From Klebsiella grimontii (GTDB taxonomy: Bacteria; Pseudomonadota; Gammaproteobacteria; Enterobacterales; Enterobacteriaceae), in assembly GCF_900200035.1 (NCBI RefSeq), contig NZ_FZTC01000034.1, positions 186,001 to 250,000 on the forward strand: a DNA stretch of 64,000 bases, read 5' to 3'. Positions 1 through 10,346 of the stretch are shown here, piece after piece (the stretch's first letter is position 1; every line of letters starts with the position of its first letter). The translations under genes were made by a program, and so were the position numbers. Below the pieces are notes generated by a model. That model saw nothing but the letters and a program-made list of their open reading frames with translations. It was not told where the DNA came from and searched no databases.

Positions 1-932
1 TGAAAATCGCCCGTGATGAAAAGATCACGTTCCTGCTGGCGGTGGGCGGCGGTTCCGTTCTCGACGGCACCAAATTTATCGCCGCAGCGGCCCACTACAA
101 TGCCGACAGCGATCCGTGGGAAATCCTCGAAACTTACGGTAGCAAAGTGGCCAGCGCCATCCCGATGGGCTCCGTGTTGACGCTGCCGGCGACCGGTTCC
201 GAATCCAATAAAGGCGCGGTCATCTCGCGCAAAACCACCGGCGACAAACGCGCGTTTATGTCCAGCCACGTCCAGCCGGTGTTCGCTATCCTGGATCCGG
301 TTTACACCTACACCCTGCCGCCGCGCCAGGTGGCTAACGGCGTAGTCGACGCATTTGTCCATACCGTTGAGCAGTACATCACCTATCCGGTCGACGGCAA
401 AATTCAGGACCGCTTCGCCGAAGGCATTCTGCTGACCCTGGTGGAAGATGGCCCGAAAGCGCTGAAAGAGCCAGAAAACTACGACGTACGCGCCAATATT
501 ATGTGGGCGGCCACCCAGGCGCTGAACGGCCTGATTGGCGCAGGCGTGCCGCAGGACTGGGCGACCCATATGCTCGGCCACGAGCTGACCGCCATGCACG
601 GTCTCGATCACGCCCAGACCCTGGCTATCGTCCTGCCTGCGCTGTGGAATGAAAAACGCGACGTTAAACGCGCCAAGCTGCTGCAGTACGCCGCTCGCGT
701 CTGGAACATCACCGAAGGTTCTGAAGAACAGCGTATCGATGCCGCCATCGCCGCAACGCGTGATTTCTTCGAACAGATGGGCGTCCCGACGCGCCTTTCC
801 GCCTACGGTCTGGATGGCAGCTCTATCCCGGCGCTACTGGCGAAGCTGGAAGAGCACGGCATGACCCAACTGGGCGAAAACCAGGATATTACGCTGGACG
901 TCAGCCGCCGTATTTACGAGGCTGCGCGCTAA
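1..932 (+). CDS. yqhD: NADPH-dependent alcohol/aldehyde dehydrogenase YqhD (5' end missing)
   Basis: Iron-type alcohol dehydrogenase family member that reduces short-chain and lipid-peroxidation aldehydes with NADPH in the cytoplasm. The reading frame is already open at the window edge (first full codon at base 3), so the N-terminus lies outside the window; about 309 of the usual ~387 residues are present. The cofactor motif GGGSVLDGTKF is near the start, and the metal-site region with the family histidines is seen in HMLGHELTAMHGLDHAQ. Next on the same strand is dkgA, as in E. coli, where both belong to the YqhC aldehyde-stress regulon; the regulator gene would lie outside the window. Identification is by close resemblance to the enteric protein. 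Confidence 0.95.
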   Translation, partial: KIARDEKITFLLAVGGGSVLDGTKFIAAAAHYNADSDPWEILETYGSKVASAIPMGSVLTLPATGSESNKGAVISRKTTGDKRAFMSSHVQPVFAILDPVYTYTLPPRQVANGVVDAFVHTVEQYITYPVDGKIQDRFAEGILLTLVEDGPKALKEPENYDVRANIMWAATQALNGLIGAGVPQDWATHMLGHELTAMHGLDHAQTLAIVLPALWNEKRDVKRAKLLQYAARVWNITEGSEEQRIDAAIAATRDFFEQMGVPTRLSAYGLDGSSIPALLAKLEEHGMTQLGENQDITLDVSRRIYEAAR

Positions 933-1064
933 TCAACCTCCTCTCCGACGCGTAAACTCGCGCAAAGGAGAGGAGTTTAACTACCGTTTTTAGCTATTTC
1001 GTCCAGACTTAATGCTACCCCTCGGCGGATTTTATTCCGCTGAGTTCATTAACAGGAGGAAGGC

Positions 1065-1892
1065 ATGACACATCCAACCGTTATAAAACTACACGACGGC
1101 AACCTGATGCCGCAGCTGGGGCTCGGCGTGTGGAAAGCAGGCAACGAGGAAGTCGTCTCCGCCATTCATAAGGCGCTGGAAGTCGGTTATCGCTCGTTTG
1201 ACACCGCCGCCGTGTACCAGAATGAAACCGGCGTCGGCAACGCATTGAGCAGCGCAGGCGTCCCCCGCGATGAGCTGTTCGTCACCACGAAACTGTGGAA
1301 TGACGATCAAAAGCAGCCCAAAGAAGCGCTGCAGGAAAGCCTGAAAAAACTGAAGCTCGACTATGTCGATTTATATTTAATTCACTGGCCGGTTCCGGCA
1401 ACGAACCACTTCGTCGACGCCTGGAAAAGCTTAATTGAGCTGCAGCAGCAGGGGCTGGCAAAAAGCATCGGCGTGTGTAATTTCCAGGTTCATCATCTGC
1501 AAAAAATCATCGATGAAACCGGCGTCGCGCCGGTGATAAACCAGATTGAACTTCACCCGCTGATGCAGCAGCGTCAGCTTCACGCCTGGAATGCGACGCA
1601 TAAAATTCAGACCGAGTCCTGGAGCCCGCTGGCGCAGGGCGGCGAAGGGGTATTCGATCAGAAAGTTATTCGTCAACTGGCGGATAAATACGGTAAAACC
1701 CCGGCGCAGATCGTTATTCGCTGGCATCTGGACAGCGGCCTGGTGGTGATCCCGAAATCGGTGACGCCATCGCGCATTGCCGAGAATTTTAACGTCTGGG
1801 ACTTCCGTCTTGATAAAGATGAATTAAGTGAAATCACTAAACTGGACCAGAACAAACGCCTGGGGCCAGACCCGGATCAGTTTGGCGGCTAA
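1065..1892 (+). CDS. dkgA: 2,5-diketo-D-gluconate reductase A (aldo-keto reductase)
   Basis: NADPH-dependent aldo-keto reductase of 275 residues that reduces 2,5-diketo-D-gluconate and also methylglyoxal and other small carbonyls. The family pattern is complete: the catalytic Asp/Tyr segment FDTAAVYQNE, the Lys in TTKLWN, and His in the LIHWP motif, with the C-terminal phosphate-binding IPKSVTPSRI. A very strong ribosome binding site (AGGAGGAAGGC) ends directly before the ATG. It lies 132 bp after yqhD on the same strand, the E. coli arrangement, which suggests co-induction by reactive aldehydes. It is followed by two REP-like hairpins rather than a clear poly-U terminator. Confidence 0.96.
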   Translation: MTHPTVIKLHDGNLMPQLGLGVWKAGNEEVVSAIHKALEVGYRSFDTAAVYQNETGVGNALSSAGVPRDELFVTTKLWNDDQKQPKEALQESLKKLKLDYVDLYLIHWPVPATNHFVDAWKSLIELQQQGLAKSIGVCNFQVHHLQKIIDETGVAPVINQIELHPLMQQRQLHAWNATHKIQTESWSPLAQGGEGVFDQKVIRQLADKYGKTPAQIVIRWHLDSGLVVIPKSVTPSRIAENFNVWDFRLDKDELSEITKLDQNKRLGPDPDQFGG

Positions 1893-1901
1893 ACCGTAAA
1901 A

Positions 1902-1975
1902 AAGCCGGATAGCGCTGGCGCTTATCCGGCCTGGAGATGTTTTGTAAGCCCGGCAGACGCTAACGCCGCCGGGCA
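1902..1975. repeat. pair of REP-like hairpins after dkgA
   Basis: Two GC-rich imperfect hairpins follow one another between the convergent ends of dkgA and ygiQ. The first has arms GCCGGATA and TTATCCGGC (about 1903-1930); the second has arms GCCCGG and CCGGGC (1948-1974). The form and position are typical of enterobacterial REP/BIME elements, which commonly protect mRNA 3' ends. Membership of a repeat family is inferred from form only. Confidence 0.6.
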
Positions 1976-1986
1976 ATGCAGCCGAA

Positions 1987-4170
1987 TTAACGACCGGCGA
2001 CCTTACCGCGTTTTACGGGCTTCTTCGCCGTCGCCCCGCCGTTCGAGCGCTGGTGCACAATCGGCGTATGCTTGGTCAGCGCCGGACGGGTATGGCGGTT
2101 CTGGCGACGCGCTTCGCGCATTTCGTCGATCGTCGGCGCCGGTACCAGACAATCGCGACGGCTGCCAATCAGGTGCTTTTTACCCATGGTTTCCAGCGCC
2201 TGGCGGATCAGCGGCCAGTTAGCCGGATCGTGGTAGCGCAGCAGCGCCTTGTGCAGGCGGCGCTGTTTGTCGCCCTTCGGCACCACCACATCTTCACTCT
2301 TATAGCCAATCTTACCCAGCGGGTTCTTACCGGTGTAATACATGGTGGTTGAGTTCGCCAGCGGCGACGGATAGAAGTTCTGCACCTGATCCAGACGGAA
2401 ACGATGCTGCTTCAGCCACAGCGCCAGGTTCACCATATCTTCATCGCGCGTCCCCGGGTGTGCGGAGATAAAGTAAGGGATCAGATACTGCTCTTTACCG
2501 GCCTGTTTCGAATAGGTATCAAACAGCTCTTTAAAACGATCGTAGCTGCCCATTCCCGGCTTCATCATCTTCGACAGCGGCCCCTCTTCCGTATGCTCCG
2601 GGGCAATCTTCAGATAGCCGCCGACGTGATGGGTGGCCAGCTCTTTGATATAGCGCGGGTCTTCAACGGCGATGTCGTAACGCACGCCGGACGCGATAAG
2701 GATCTTTTTGATGCCTTTCAGGTCACGGGCGCGGCGATAAAGATTAATCGTCGGTTCATGGTTAGTGTCCATATGCGGACAGATATCCGGGTAAACGCAT
2801 GACAGGCGGCGGCAGGTCTGCTCGGCGCGCGGCGACTTGCAGCGCAGCATATACATGTTAGCCGTCGGACCGCCAAGATCGGAAATAATGCCGGTAAAGC
2901 CGGGGACCGTGTCGCGAATCGCTTCGATTTCATTGATGATCGAATCTTCGGAGCGGCTCTGAATGATACGGCCCTCATGCTCGGTAATTGAGCAGAAGGA
3001 ACAGCCGCCAAAACAGCCGCGCATAATGTTAATCGAGAAGCGGATCATCTCGTAGGCCGGAATGCGGGCATCGCCGTATGAGGGATGCGGAACGCGCTTA
3101 TACGGCAGGGCAAACACGCTATCCATCTCTTCGGTGGAAAGCGGAATAGCGGGCGGGTTAACCCAGATATAGCGCTCGCCGTGTTTCTGCATCAGCGCGC
3201 GGGCGCAGCCGGGGTTGGTTTCATGGTGCAGGATCCGCGACGCATGGGCGTAGAGCACCTTGTCGCCCTTCACCTTTTCAAAGGAAGGCAGCAGGACGTA
3301 GGTTTTCTCCCACGGCTTCGGACGCGGCGGCTGCACGGTGACGCGCTTCGCTTCCTGTTTTGGCGGTGCGACGGTTTTGTTATCCGCGCACGGCAGATCT
3401 TCACCGTACGGATGCGGGATTGGGTCGATTTTCCCCGGCGTATCCAGACGCGTGGAATCGACTCCGCTCCAGCCCGGCAGCGCCTCTTTCACCATGATGG
3501 CGGTGTTGCGAACGTCGCGAATTTGCCCGATAGGCTCGCCGGCGGCCAGACGGTGCGCCACTTCCACCAGCGGACGCTCGCCGTTGCCGAACATCAGCAT
3601 ATCGGCCTTAGAGTCCACCAGTACCGAGCGGCGCACGGTATCGGACCAGTAGTCATAGTGCGCGGTACGGCGCAGGCTGGCTTCGATGCCCCCGAGGATC
3701 ACCGGCACATCTTTCCACGCCTCTTTGCAGCGCTGAGTGTAGACCAGCGTAGCGCGATCCGGGCGCTTGCCGGCCACGTTACCCGCCGTGTAGGCATCGT
3801 CGTGACGCAGTTTACGGTCAGCGGTATAGCGGTTGATCATCGAGTCCATGTTACCGGCGGTCACGCCGAAGAACAGGTTCGGTTTACCCAGGCGCATAAA
3901 GTCGTTTTTATTATTCCAGTCCGGCTGGGAAATAATCCCCACGCGGAACCCCTGCGCTTCCAGCATGCGTCCGCAGATCGCCATGCCGAAGCTCGGGTGA
4001 TCGACATAGGCATCGCCGGTAACCAGAATAATGTCGCAGCTATCCCAGCCAAGTTGATCCATCTCTTCTCGCGACATCGGCAAGAACGGCGCGGGGCCAA
4101 AGCAGGCGGCCCAGTACTGCGGCCAGGAGAAAAGGTCACGATCCGGTTGGATCAGGGATATTGCGCTCAT
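1987..4170 (-). CDS. ygiQ: YgiQ family radical SAM protein
   Basis: Large radical SAM protein of 727 residues, cytoplasmic, without an agreed substrate. The central [4Fe-4S]/SAM motif is visible as CFGGCSFC with the expected CxxxCxxC spacing. The N-terminal half holds the YgiQ-specific domain, and the C-terminal tail is Lys/Arg-rich, as in E. coli. Start chosen at the ATG of [11 protein letters not shown], which has GGAAG a few bases upstream. It lies downstream of ftsP on the same strand with a 120-bp gap holding a GC-rich hairpin (CCCGG/CCGGG, about 4261-4280), so it may be partly uncoupled from it. Length matches the family. Confidence 0.93.
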   Translation of the reverse strand: MSAISLIQPDRDLFSWPQYWAACFGPAPFLPMSREEMDQLGWDSCDIILVTGDAYVDHPSFGMAICGRMLEAQGFRVGIISQPDWNNKNDFMRLGKPNLFFGVTAGNMDSMINRYTADRKLRHDDAYTAGNVAGKRPDRATLVYTQRCKEAWKDVPVILGGIEASLRRTAHYDYWSDTVRRSVLVDSKADMLMFGNGERPLVEVAHRLAAGEPIGQIRDVRNTAIMVKEALPGWSGVDSTRLDTPGKIDPIPHPYGEDLPCADNKTVAPPKQEAKRVTVQPPRPKPWEKTYVLLPSFEKVKGDKVLYAHASRILHHETNPGCARALMQKHGERYIWVNPPAIPLSTEEMDSVFALPYKRVPHPSYGDARIPAYEMIRFSINIMRGCFGGCSFCSITEHEGRIIQSRSEDSIINEIEAIRDTVPGFTGIISDLGGPTANMYMLRCKSPRAEQTCRRLSCVYPDICPHMDTNHEPTINLYRRARDLKGIKKILIASGVRYDIAVEDPRYIKELATHHVGGYLKIAPEHTEEGPLSKMMKPGMGSYDRFKELFDTYSKQAGKEQYLIPYFISAHPGTRDEDMVNLALWLKQHRFRLDQVQNFYPSPLANSTTMYYTGKNPLGKIGYKSEDVVVPKGDKQRRLHKALLRYHDPANWPLIRQALETMGKKHLIGSRRDCLVPAPTIDEMREARRQNRHTRPALTKHTPIVHQRSNGGATAKKPVKRGKVAGR

Positions 4171-4290
4171 ATTGCTTCCGGGGAAATGATAAAAAAATAA
4201 TCAAAAAGGGCGGCGATTATAAGCCGGAACGATGGAAGAAATGAAGGAGGTTTTTCCGATCCCGGCCAGCAGGGACCGGGACAGAACACA

Positions 4291-5703
4291 TTACGGCGCC
4301 GGATTCACCAGAATCTGGCCAATAGAGCCCCGGTCGGCAAGCTCCAGCGTCTGACTTAAGTACTGGAACGGGAAGTGCGGCCAGGAGGGCTGATTGTAAT
4401 AGACCAGCAGCTCAACCTGGCCATCGATCCAGACGGTATCCTTCCAGCCGCGATCTTCCGGGAACGGCGCGGAGCCGTTGACGTTACGCACCTGGAACAT
4501 GACGCCTTCAATATGGAACGACTGCGGCCGGTCGGCGCGCACCGTCCAGCGCTCCCAGGTTCCCTGCTGCGCCGTAATATCGATACGCTGCGGATCCCAC
4601 AGCTGACCGTTAATACCCGGATCGTCGCCAAGCGTGATATCGCGGCTGCGAATCGCCGCGCCGGCCAGAATTTCCGTCGGCAGCAAACGCACGGGCAGGC
4701 TATCGGTCACCAGCGGCAGCAGGCCCGTCGGGCGCAGCGTCAGAATCAGCGTGGAAATCAGGATGCTCGACGGTTCGAAAAAGCCGCGAATACGATCGAC
4801 GATGCTGGCCGCTTCCCCGCAGGTGATCGACACTTCATCGCCGTTGGTCATATCGACCAGAATTTCACGACGCTCGCCCGGCGCCAGCGACAGCTGCTTC
4901 AGCGAAACCGGCGCCGGCAGCAGCCCCTGATCGCCGGAAATCACGTGCAGCAATCGACCATCGCTCATCTGCAGTTGATAGCGACGGGAGTTGGACGCAT
5001 TCAGCAGGCGCAGGCGCACCCAGCCGCGCGACACTTCCACGAAAGGCCCCTGAACGCCGTTCACCAGCAGCGTATCGCCAACGAACCCTCCGCTACCGGG
5101 CTCGCTATACTCAGGCGTACCGAAGTTATCCAGACGCTTGTCCTGAATAATCACCGGGAAATCATCCACGCCGTAGTGATTGGGGATCGGCAGATTTTTA
5201 CTGACATCATCTTCCACCAGCCACATCCCGGCCAGGCCGTTATAGACCTGTTTTGCCATATGGTTTGGCGTGTTGGCCTGATACCACAGCGTCGCCGCGC
5301 TTTGGCGGATTGGTAGTACCGGAGCCCAGTCGGCGTTGGCGGACATCATGCGCGCGGCGCCGCCAATCAGCGGACCGGGGACCTGCAGACCGCGGATGGT
5401 CATCGCGACGTTTTCCGTCAGGCGGTTGCTGTAAATCAGCTTCACATCGTCGCCGTTCCAGACACGAATAGTTGGCCCCATATAGCGGCCGTTAATCCCC
5501 CACACCGATGCGCGGGTTCCGGGCGTAAACGACCAGTGCGCTCGCTGTAGCGTCAAAAATAGCGGCTGCCCGCGGCGGGACTCCAGCAGAGGAGGGATCG
5601 GCAGCGCAGGCTGCTGACCAGCGGCCTGTGCCTTCAGCGGCGCGGCGCCTGCGCACAGCGCTACGCCTGAAGCCTTAATGAACTGACGCCGACTGAGTGA
5701 CAT
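4291..5703 (-). CDS. ftsP: cell division protein FtsP (SufI), Tat-exported multicopper-oxidase fold
   Basis: Periplasmic protein of 470 residues that stabilises the divisome under stress and is a standard Tat substrate. The N-terminus carries a twin-arginine signal (SRRQFIKASG) followed by a hydrophobic stretch and an Ala-rich cleavage region (about residue 27). The rest has three cupredoxin-like domains of the multicopper oxidase family. The copper-ligand histidine clusters of true oxidases are not evident, as expected for FtsP, which binds no copper. It is downstream of plsC (84-bp gap) and parC on the minus strand, the conserved enteric parC-plsC-ftsP block. Confidence 0.95.
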   Translation of the reverse strand: MSLSRRQFIKASGVALCAGAAPLKAQAAGQQPALPIPPLLESRRGQPLFLTLQRAHWSFTPGTRASVWGINGRYMGPTIRVWNGDDVKLIYSNRLTENVAMTIRGLQVPGPLIGGAARMMSANADWAPVLPIRQSAATLWYQANTPNHMAKQVYNGLAGMWLVEDDVSKNLPIPNHYGVDDFPVIIQDKRLDNFGTPEYSEPGSGGFVGDTLLVNGVQGPFVEVSRGWVRLRLLNASNSRRYQLQMSDGRLLHVISGDQGLLPAPVSLKQLSLAPGERREILVDMTNGDEVSITCGEAASIVDRIRGFFEPSSILISTLILTLRPTGLLPLVTDSLPVRLLPTEILAGAAIRSRDITLGDDPGINGQLWDPQRIDITAQQGTWERWTVRADRPQSFHIEGVMFQVRNVNGSAPFPEDRGWKDTVWIDGQVELLVYYNQPSWPHFPFQYLSQTLELADRGSIGQILVNPAP

Positions 5704-5787
5704 ATTTACTCCATGAAATACTGACTAATTAACAAGGGAATTCGTTTCCCGCCAGCAATACGCGCGCGGTTCGCGGCGTTTCCTGTG

Positions 5788-6525
5788 TTATTTCTTTGCG
5801 GCCGCTTCGCGTTCGGCAACTTCTTTATCCAGCTCAGCGATTTTAGCGGACATCAGCTCGCGACAGTGTGTCGCCAGCGCGCGAACGCCCTCTTTTCCAT
5901 ACTGGCTGGTGTCTACCGGCGGCAGCATTTCTACAATCACCAGACCGTTATTCAGGCGATTGAGATTAATTTTATTCGATGTATTAGACACGCACACCGG
6001 AATAATGGGCACGCCAGCAGCGACAGCCGCATGAAAAGCGCCGGTTTTAAAAGGCAGCAGACCGCGACCGCGACTGCGGGTCCCTTCCGGAAACATCCAA
6101 AAAGAGATATTGCGCTTTTTAAACGCGTTCACGACTTCGGCAATAGTGCCGTGCGCTTTTGCCCGGTTATTGCGGTCAATCAGCAGGTTCCCCGTGAGCC
6201 AGTAGAGCTGGCCGAAAAATGGGATCCACGCCAGGCTCTTTTTACCCACGGTAACGGTCGGCGGCTGCACGATATTTGATGCCGTCACCATATCATAGTT
6301 ATTCTGGTGGTTAGCGATATAGATGGCGTTGCCGTAGCTTTCCGCATCGGCCGGCTTGCGCAGCTCGACTTTCAGGCCGAAAACCGGCGACAGTTTGCCA
6401 AACAGGTGACCGAAGGTGGCGACGTGCTTAGGATTACGCGGACTGAACAGACAATAAATACAGCCGAAGATGCAGACCAGAATACAATAGATGACAACGA
6501 TAATTAGTCGAAAAATAAATAGCAT
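5788..6525 (-). CDS. plsC: 1-acylglycerol-3-phosphate O-acyltransferase
   Basis: Membrane-bound acyltransferase of 245 residues that converts lysophosphatidic acid to phosphatidic acid, the second acylation of phospholipid synthesis. It has an N-terminal hydrophobic anchor (about residues 1-28), the catalytic HX4D motif (NHQNNYDMV) and the acceptor-binding PEGTRSRG block, all in the expected order. The tail is charged (KEVAEREAAAKK). It lies between parC (191 bp upstream) and ftsP. plsY, the first-step acyltransferase gene, is also in this window at 44.6 kb. Confidence 0.97.
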   Translation of the reverse strand: MLFIFRLIIVVIYCILVCIFGCIYCLFSPRNPKHVATFGHLFGKLSPVFGLKVELRKPADAESYGNAIYIANHQNNYDMVTASNIVQPPTVTVGKKSLAWIPFFGQLYWLTGNLLIDRNNRAKAHGTIAEVVNAFKKRNISFWMFPEGTRSRGRGLLPFKTGAFHAAVAAGVPIIPVCVSNTSNKINLNRLNNGLVIVEMLPPVDTSQYGKEGVRALATHCRELMSAKIAELDKEVAEREAAAKK

Positions 6526-6716
6526 AGCTACCTCTAAAACCCAAACCGCTTAGAATTATACTCGCTGTTTCGCAGATTGCAGGCATCGGGCATCATTGCA
6601 AAGCGCGTTAAGCACCCGAACGATGCTGGCGGATATTGTTAATCGCAATGCCTGAATAAACAACGATTTTGCGGTAAATATTAACCTCCCCCGCCGAACT
6701 GCGAGGGAGGGTCATC

Positions 6717-8975
6717 CTACTCTTCGCTATCGCCCGCGGAGGCGCGACGCGGTGAATCAATCTCCACCCGGTCGATCTTCTGCAGTCCGCGCATCAGAGA
6801 GCCGCGGCGGCCGCGCTCGCCGGTGACTTTTTGCAGCTCTTCCGGACGGAGTTTGATTTTCCGTTTGCCGACGTGAATCGTCAGCGTACTTTGCGGCGGC
6901 AGGACAAACAGATGCGCCAGGCCATCCTGGCCCGCAGCCGCTTCCGCCGACGGGATGTTGATAATCTTGTTGCCTTTGCCTTTCGACAGCTGCGGCAGGT
7001 CGCTGACCGGGAACATCAGCATGCGGCCGGCGGCGGTAATGGCCAGCAGCATATCGGACTCGTCCTCAATCACCAGCGGCGGCATCACGTGGGCGTTATC
7101 CGGAAGGCTAATCAACGTCTTACCGGCGCGATTGCGCGCAACCAGATCGTTGAAAGTACAAATAAACCCGTAGCCTGCGTCGGAAGCCAGCAGCAGTTTT
7201 TGATCATCGGCCTCCATCAGCATATGTTCCACCGTCGCCCCCGGCGGCAGCGTCAGCTTACCGGTGAGCGGCTCGCCCTGCCCGCGTGCGGACGGCAGGG
7301 TGATCGGGTCAATCGCGTAGCTGCGCCCGGTGGTGTCAATGAAGACCACCGGCTGATTGCTCTTCCCTTTCACTGCGGCTTTAAAACTGTCGCCCGCTTT
7401 ATAGTTCAGCCCCGGCGCGTCGATATCATGACCTTTGGCGCTACGAACCCAGCCGCTCTGCGACAGAACGATAGTGACCGGCTCGGACGGCAGCATATCG
7501 TGCTCGCTCATCGCTTTCGCTTCTTCACGCTCGCGCAGCGGCGAACGGCGATCGTCGCCGTAGGCGTCAGCGTCGGCCTGCAGCTCTTTCTTCAGCAGGT
7601 TATTCATCTTGCGTTCTGAAGCCAGAATGGCCTGCAGATGGTCGCGTTCTTTTTCCAGCTCGCTTTGTTCACCGCGGATCTTCATCTCTTCCAGTCGGGC
7701 GAGATGGCGCAGTTTTAACTCCAGAATCGCTTCCGCCTGGGTTTCGCTGATGCCGAAGCGCGACATCAGGGCCGGTTTCGGCTCATCTTCGTGGCGGATA
7801 ATTTCGATAACTTCATCGATATTCAGAAACGCCACCAGCAAACCTTCCAGGATATGCAGGCGCTTGAGGACTTTTTCCAGACGGTAGCTGAGACGACGGC
7901 GTACGGTATCGCGACGGAAAGTCAGCCATTCCGAGAGGATTTCCAGCAGGTTTTTTACCGCCGGACGGTTATCGAGACCGATCATATTCAGGTTGATACG
8001 GTAGCTCTTTTCCAGATCGGTCGTCGCGAACAGGTGGTTCATCACCTGCTCCATATCCACGCGGTTAGAACGCGGGACAATCACCAGGCGAGTCGGGTTT
8101 TCGTGATCCGATTCGTCGCGCAGGTCATCCACCATCGGCAGCTTTTTATTGCGCATCTGGGCGGCGATCTGCTCCAGCACGCGGGCGCCGGAAACCTGAT
8201 GCGGCAGGGCGCTGATCACCACCGCGCCGTCTTCTTTCGTCCACACCGCGCGCATACGCACCGAACCGCGGCCATTCTGGTAGATTTTACGGATCTCGGC
8301 GCGGGGGGTAATGATTTCCGCTTCGGTCGGATAATCCGGCCCCTGTACGATATCCAGCAGATCGTCGAGCGACGTTTGCGGTTTTTCAATCAGGGTAATG
8401 GCCGCCTGAGCGACTTCACGCAGGTTGTGCGGCGGAATATCCGTCGCCATGCCGACGGCGATGCCGGTAGTGCCGTTGAGCAGAATATTGGGCAGGCGCG
8501 CAGGCAGCATTTTCGGCTCCTGCAGGGTGCCGTCAAAGTTCGGTACCCAGTCAACGGTGCCCTGCCCCAGTTCGCTCAGCAGCAGTTCAGCATACTTCGA
8601 CAAACGGGATTCGGTATAACGCATCGCGGCGAAGGATTTAGGATCGTCCGGCGCCCCCCAGTTCCCCTGACCGTCGACCAGCGGATAGCGGTAAGAGAAG
8701 GGTTGCGCCATCAGCACCATGGCTTCATAACACGCGCTATCGCCGTGCGGATGGTATTTACCCAGAACGTCGCCGACGGTGCGGGCGGACTTTTTGAATT
8801 TAGCGCTGGCGTTCAGACCCAGTTCAGACATCGCATAGACGATGCGACGCTGGACCGGCTTCAGGCCATCGCCAATAAACGGCAGCGCCCTGTCCATGAT
8901 GACGTACATGGAGTAGTTAAGGTAGGCGTTTTCCGTAAATTCATGCAGCGCGAGGCGCTCTGCCATATCGCTCAT
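6717..8975 (-). CDS. parC: DNA topoisomerase IV subunit A
   Basis: Catalytic DNA cleavage subunit of topoisomerase IV (752 residues), which decatenates daughter chromosomes together with ParE, encoded at 18-20 kb. The active-site tyrosine is in [10 protein letters not shown] (Tyr120), and the C-terminal part forms the beta-pinwheel DNA-wrapping domain with repeated GKGNKI/GRS-type blades. In the quinolone-resistance region the sequence reads [10 protein letters not shown], so Ser80 and Glu84 are the susceptible-type residues. The start ATG gives [10 protein letters not shown], identical to E. coli. It is the first gene of parC-plsC-ftsP on this strand. Confidence 0.98.
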   Translation of the reverse strand: MSDMAERLALHEFTENAYLNYSMYVIMDRALPFIGDGLKPVQRRIVYAMSELGLNASAKFKKSARTVGDVLGKYHPHGDSACYEAMVLMAQPFSYRYPLVDGQGNWGAPDDPKSFAAMRYTESRLSKYAELLLSELGQGTVDWVPNFDGTLQEPKMLPARLPNILLNGTTGIAVGMATDIPPHNLREVAQAAITLIEKPQTSLDDLLDIVQGPDYPTEAEIITPRAEIRKIYQNGRGSVRMRAVWTKEDGAVVISALPHQVSGARVLEQIAAQMRNKKLPMVDDLRDESDHENPTRLVIVPRSNRVDMEQVMNHLFATTDLEKSYRINLNMIGLDNRPAVKNLLEILSEWLTFRRDTVRRRLSYRLEKVLKRLHILEGLLVAFLNIDEVIEIIRHEDEPKPALMSRFGISETQAEAILELKLRHLARLEEMKIRGEQSELEKERDHLQAILASERKMNNLLKKELQADADAYGDDRRSPLREREEAKAMSEHDMLPSEPVTIVLSQSGWVRSAKGHDIDAPGLNYKAGDSFKAAVKGKSNQPVVFIDTTGRSYAIDPITLPSARGQGEPLTGKLTLPPGATVEHMLMEADDQKLLLASDAGYGFICTFNDLVARNRAGKTLISLPDNAHVMPPLVIEDESDMLLAITAAGRMLMFPVSDLPQLSKGKGNKIINIPSAEAAAGQDGLAHLFVLPPQSTLTIHVGKRKIKLRPEELQKVTGERGRRGSLMRGLQKIDRVEIDSPRRASAGDSEE

Positions 8976-9127
8976 TAATCGTGAATCCTCAATCTGCGTA
9001 CCGGCCGTTCGGACGGCAAAACTACCGGCGATAATACCCTATCTAACGCCCTGAGTCACAGGGCGTTAGGCCGGTTGAGGATCCCTGATTCACGGGTTAT
9101 GCCCCGACATGAGATCGGGGCCAAATA

Positions 9128-9535
9128 TTATTGCGCGATTTTACGAATCTGCTTTACGTCGATTTCCACAGAGTTCCAGTCTTTATCGACTTCACCCTGA
9201 ATCTCTACCGTGTCCTGCGGGGTTACGGTCACGCCGTTCCAGCGCTTATGATCGATATCGACGTTCACGATGCCGGAGCTGTCCTGGAATTTATACAGGT
9301 CGTCGGAAATACGCTCCACGATTTTACCGCGCAGGGTCACCCAGGTATCGTCACGCAGGGTTTTCGCATTGGCGACCGTTGTTACGCTCCCGTTCGGGCC
9401 AATGAACCCGCCGTTTTGCGTGGTCGTCTGGCTGGTTGGCGCGGATCCAGGTCCGGAAAATCCGCCCTGCTCAGCGGCCAGTACCGGCATGGAAACTAAG
9501 GCGATGATAGCGGTCATTGCGGCGATTTTCTTCAT
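9128..9535 (-). CDS. ygiW: YgiW/YdeI family stress-tolerance OB-fold protein
   Basis: Small periplasmic protein of 135 residues with a cleavable signal peptide ([20 protein letters not shown]) and a single OB-fold (bOF) domain holding the conserved segments [19 protein letters not shown] and [10 protein letters not shown]. Members protect against oxidative and peptide stress in E. coli and Salmonella (VisP). An upstream in-frame extension exists, but the start at 9535 was chosen because it begins the signal peptide and has a GGGAGAACA Shine-Dalgarno region. It is divergent from qseBC across a 151-bp region holding a PmrA/QseB-type box, and in E. coli it responds to QseB. Confidence 0.93.
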   Translation of the reverse strand: MKKIAAMTAIIALVSMPVLAAEQGGFSGPGSAPTSQTTTQNGGFIGPNGSVTTVANAKTLRDDTWVTLRGKIVERISDDLYKFQDSSGIVNVDIDHKRWNGVTVTPQDTVEIQGEVDKDWNSVEIDVKQIRKIAQ

Positions 9536-9584
9536 GATGTGTTCTCCCTTTGTGTTTATATCGTCACTATTACACCGGGCAAAA

Positions 9585-9601
9585 CTTAACAACTTCTTAA
9601 G
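9585..9601 (+). promoter_or_regulatory. PmrA/QseB-type tandem box in the ygiW-qseB intergenic region
   Basis: CTTAAC-AACTT-CTTAAG reads as two CTTAA hexamers with a 5-bp spacer, the established layout of PmrA boxes, which QseB is also reported to use. It lies 86 bp before qseB and 50 bp before ygiW, so it could serve either divergent promoter. Motif seen directly; binding is inferred. Confidence 0.55.
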
Positions 9602-9686
9602 CGGAAAAAATAATTTTTTTTCCTGTACAGCGCGCGCCGCGACGCGCTTTACTGCTGGAATAGCCGAGGGACACAGGAGCAGGAGA

Positions 9687-10346
9687 ATGCGCATTTTACT
9701 GGTGGAAGACGACAAACTGATCGGTGACGGCCTCAAAACCGGACTGGCCAAACTGGGCTTCAGCGTCGACTGGTTTACCCGCGGCGAGGAAGGCAAAGCC
9801 GCGCTGTACAACGCCCCGTACGACGCCATTGTCCTGGACCTGACGCTCCCCGGTATCGATGGGCTGGATATTCTGCGCGAATGGCGCGACAAAGGCCGCC
9901 ACGAACCGGTACTGATCCTGACCGCCCGCGACGCGCTCAGCCAGCGTGTCGAAGGGCTTCGGCTCGGCGCCGATGACTATCTTTGCAAACCTTTCGCGCT
10001 GGTTGAAGTTGCCGCGCGCCTGGAAGCGCTGATGCGCCGCGCCCACGGCCAAAGCAGCAGCGAACTGCGGCACGGCAATGTGGTCCTCGATCCAGGCCGA
10101 CTCACAACCACCCTGAACGGCGAGAGCCTGGCGCTCAAGCCAAAGGAGTTTGCTCTGCTGGAGCTGCTGATGCGCAATGCCGGACGCGTGCTGCCGCGTA
10201 AGCTTATTGAAGAAAAGCTCTATAGCTGGGATGACGACGTCTCCAGCAACGCCATAGAAGTGCACGTCCATCATCTGCGCCGTAAGCTCGGCAGCGCTTT
10301 CATTCGTACCGTACACGGCATCGGCTATACCCTGGGGGACGCATGA
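9687..10346 (+). CDS. qseB: quorum-sensing response regulator QseB (OmpR/PhoB type)
   Basis: Two-component response regulator of 219 residues. The receiver domain (1-120) has the acidic pair EDD at 7-9, the phospho-acceptor Asp in [11 protein letters not shown] and Lys in CKPFAL. The C-terminal winged-helix domain runs from about 125 to 219. It partners with QseC and cross-talks with PmrB in E. coli. The frame is open far upstream, but the ATG at 9687 (MRILLVEDD) fits the 219-residue family length and has AGGAGA just upstream. The stop overlaps the qseC start by 4 bp, showing translational coupling. Confidence 0.96.
   Translation: MRILLVEDDKLIGDGLKTGLAKLGFSVDWFTRGEEGKAALYNAPYDAIVLDLTLPGIDGLDILREWRDKGRHEPVLILTARDALSQRVEGLRLGADDYLCKPFALVEVAARLEALMRRAHGQSSSELRHGNVVLDPGRLTTTLNGESLALKPKEFALLELLMRNAGRVLPRKLIEEKLYSWDDDVSSNAIEVHVHHLRRKLGSAFIRTVHGIGYTLGDA

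Noticed and set aside
3085-4200. Long open frame antisense to ygiQ
   Set aside because: It is a shadow of a GC-rich conserved gene on the other strand, rich in Arg/His/Gln, with no family resemblance or ribosome site.
7791-8978. 395-codon frame antisense to parC
   Set aside because: Composition and position match a reverse-strand shadow of parC; no recognisable domain.
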